NCBI RefSeq assembly: GCF_028858725.1
Contig: NC_084776.1
Location: 3,596,001 to 3,660,000 of the forward strand
Direction: 5' to 3'
Length of the DNA: 64,000 nt
DNA from: Colius striatus
Taxonomy: Eukaryota; Chordata; Aves; Coliiformes; Coliidae
Part shown: one piece after another, positions 55,501 to 64,000 of the stretch
Layout: each line of letters begins with the position of its first letter
How positions within the stretch are numbered: position 1 is the stretch's first letter
Notes under the pieces: model-generated
Databases searched by the model: none
What the model saw: the letters and a program-made list of their open reading frames with translations, nothing else
What the model was told of the DNA's origin: nothing
Made by a program: the position numbers and the translations under genes

Positions 55501-57284
55501 CTTGCTTCTGGTACCAAGTACAAGGTACACAACAGGCGTATCTAACTCGAAAGGTAGAGTGAGGTAGGGAGTTTGCCTAGGGCAGTATGTTGTCAAATCA
55601 AGATGAAAGTGTTGTATGTAAACTCATTGAGGACAAGAATCTATTTTGGACCAAAAGGAAAAAAGCTTGATGTTTGTAGATCTTTGGTATGAATACAAAT
55701 CATGACAGTGAACCTTTATAATCTTTCTGAATTGAGTTTTGAGGAGATGTCTGGACTGTTGAAAGACCACTGACAGCAAAAAGTAGTTGCAAGGGGAGAG
55801 AAACCACCTCCTCTCTCCAAGTAACTCACATTCCAAATGCAAACAATGGCAGCAAAGAGGGATACAGCCAGGCCAGAGAGGGAGCAGGATCCAAAAGAAC
55901 CCCAGGAAGTAGGGCCAGTGAATCATCTTTCATGTGGTAGCAGTGTCACAGAGTCCATAAGCTTAAATGCTTGAAGATTCCAGAGCAGATTGGCAAGTGG
56001 AATAAAGGTTTATAAGACAAGGAAGAGGCAAGTTCCCACTTCCCATCATGACCCATTGTTCCCCTTTTCTGATACCTCTTGCCTCAGTTTCCAGAAGACT
56101 GATTTGGTTTCAAAACTGAATTACTTCATTATCCTACCATCAGCAAGTTTTGCTTATGGTATTACAGCTAACCTAGCCAAGACTTGTACACCCCATTCCC
56201 AGACATGGCTGTGCCAAGATTTTAGACAAGTCACACAATTTGGATTCTAACACAATTTGGAGGTTAGATAGTAAACATTCTATGCATTCTTAACAGTCTG
56301 CTCTTCCCCCCTTCTCTCACTGATAGGTCTGATGTTTTTCTGTTGCTTAAACGGCAGGGAGCTAGATGAGTATGGCTTGATAAAGCTACTTACCTCCACA
56401 ACCAACAAACTCTCAAGTTTCTCTTAAGCTATGTCCAGTCTACATTTCAAATGCAAATCACTGCTGCCAAGTTTCCATCTTATCCTGTTGCTCCACAGGC
56501 TCCCCTCACTCCAAATCACTATCTGCAGTTTCCTGCCTTACTGTGTATTCATATGATAATTACCTGTGCTTAGTGTGTTAGTTGAATTAAGTGCAGTGCT
56601 GCTTTCAGAGAAACAGGAGTTATATATATCTAAATACATAATTTAGAATTATAGGCTCTACATTGTTAATTATGAACAGAAGTTAGTTATGGCTAGCACT
56701 AAAAGCCAGAGCAAATTCAATAAAAGTTCCACTGGTTCTAACTATACTATTGGTGCTACAATTTTACTCGCTTAAAAGAACAGATAAGGGACATGGGGAA
56801 AAGTCTACAGCTTCTCTCCATTACAAATAGGTTAAAGCAAGTAATAGGGCATTATCTTGTCTGAATGTAACACGTTTAATTATAGAGAGCAGCAGCTTTG
56901 AAGTACTATCTTAGCTAATTGCCTAATTGCTATTGTAACTATTACAGACTGTAATGCTGAAACAGTGAAAATTAGTGACTTACACCAAGTGGACAAGATT
57001 CATATCGATTTCTTAGTTCAGAATTCATAATAAAGTCTCTCTGTAGTCTCAAATTGCAAGAAATAGCATTATTAAGCCTGAACATACAGAATTTTGTTCA
57101 AACAGTATCTTGACAAAACATGACAATACTATCATTATAAAATTACCTCAATGCATGCTACTGTAAAACCCTAGGATTTTAGTATATCCTCTCAACCACA
57201 ACCTCAAAATAGTCCTGTAATGAAATAATCTCAGAATTGTGTTAGACAGATAAAGGTAGAGATGGAAAAGAAATCACAAGACTA
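52541..57284. other. Intergenic spacer between PSMD12 and HELZ
   Basis: About 4.7 kb between the inferred PSMD12 cleavage site and the CpG island. It contains homopolymer runs (T-rich near 53755, A-rich near 53220) and several short open frames (for example 54211-54567) with no recognised family. I see no tRNA, CR1 or other gene here. Confidence 0.75.
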
Positions 57285-57518
57285 TTATTATACAGGCAAT
57301 CAGTTTTATTGTGTTCTCTCACCCATTGTAGCAAAAACATTTAACAACTGAATGAATAATCAAGGGAATTTGTCAACAGGAATTTCAGAATTATGTTCTA
57401 AATTTTAGACCAGGAAGGTTTGACAGGGAGAAAACAAACCATATACACACTGTAATAATAGTCTCTATTATGAAGATTTAATGCCTTCTTTAAAAAGCAC
57501 TGAGATTATTGAGGCACC
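57285..57518 (-). other. PSMD12: PSMD12 3' UTR (inferred)
   Basis: The stretch between the TAA at 57519-57521 and the inferred cleavage point just past the AATAAA signal. It is AT-rich, with no further features recognised. Confidence 0.6.
57305..57310 (-). terminator. PSMD12: PSMD12 polyadenylation signal AATAAA
   Basis: The + strand TTTATT reads AATAAA on the gene strand, about 210 bp after the stop codon. Downstream on the minus strand the sequence becomes U/GU-rich (TTGTGATTTCTTTTCC), as expected after a cleavage site. Alternative later sites cannot be excluded. Confidence 0.7.

Positions 57519-64000
<6,482 letters not shown>

Overview
This is an intron-rich vertebrate nuclear window, most likely from a bird. 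Every coding exon has GT-AG borders. The promoter is a CpG island in an otherwise AT-rich background, and the interspersed repeats include 3' fragments of CR1, the dominant avian LINE, plus old MIR-like SINE copies. I recognised two protein-coding genes, both on the minus strand and arranged in tandem. I see no prokaryotic, CRISPR or intact mobile-element content.

Positions 1-52.1 kb hold the 5' part of HELZ, a superfamily 1 RNA helicase with a CCCH zinc finger. I placed 14 coding exons between 35291 (ATG) and 5193, all in consistent phase. They encode about residues 1-724: an N-terminal TPR-like region, a CCCH finger whose first cysteine is split from the rest by an intron, a long conserved middle region, and the start of the helicase core (P-loop GPYGTGKT and the following motif Ia region). 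The remaining helicase motifs and the C-terminal half lie to the left of the window. A non-coding first exon ends at 52054 inside a CpG island (about 51.57-52.54 kb). A 16.7 kb first intron separates it from the ATG exon.

Positions 52.5-57.3 kb are the intergenic spacer. Positions 57.3-64.0 kb hold PSMD12 (Rpn5, a 26S proteasome lid subunit). Ten complete coding exons cover about residues 37-456, including the whole PCI domain and the stop codon. A further exon is probably cut by the right edge. An AATAAA signal lies about 210 bp after the stop.

The gene order PSMD12-HELZ, same strand, matches the arrangement on human 17q24. The genes are not known to act in one pathway: PSMD12 works in protein degradation and HELZ in mRNA translation and decay. 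The least explained items are a near-perfect 35-bp inverted repeat and an unassigned 147-codon open frame with a splice-acceptor-like border, both in HELZ intron 1, and a two-codon upstream ORF that overlaps a YY1-like site in HELZ exon 1.
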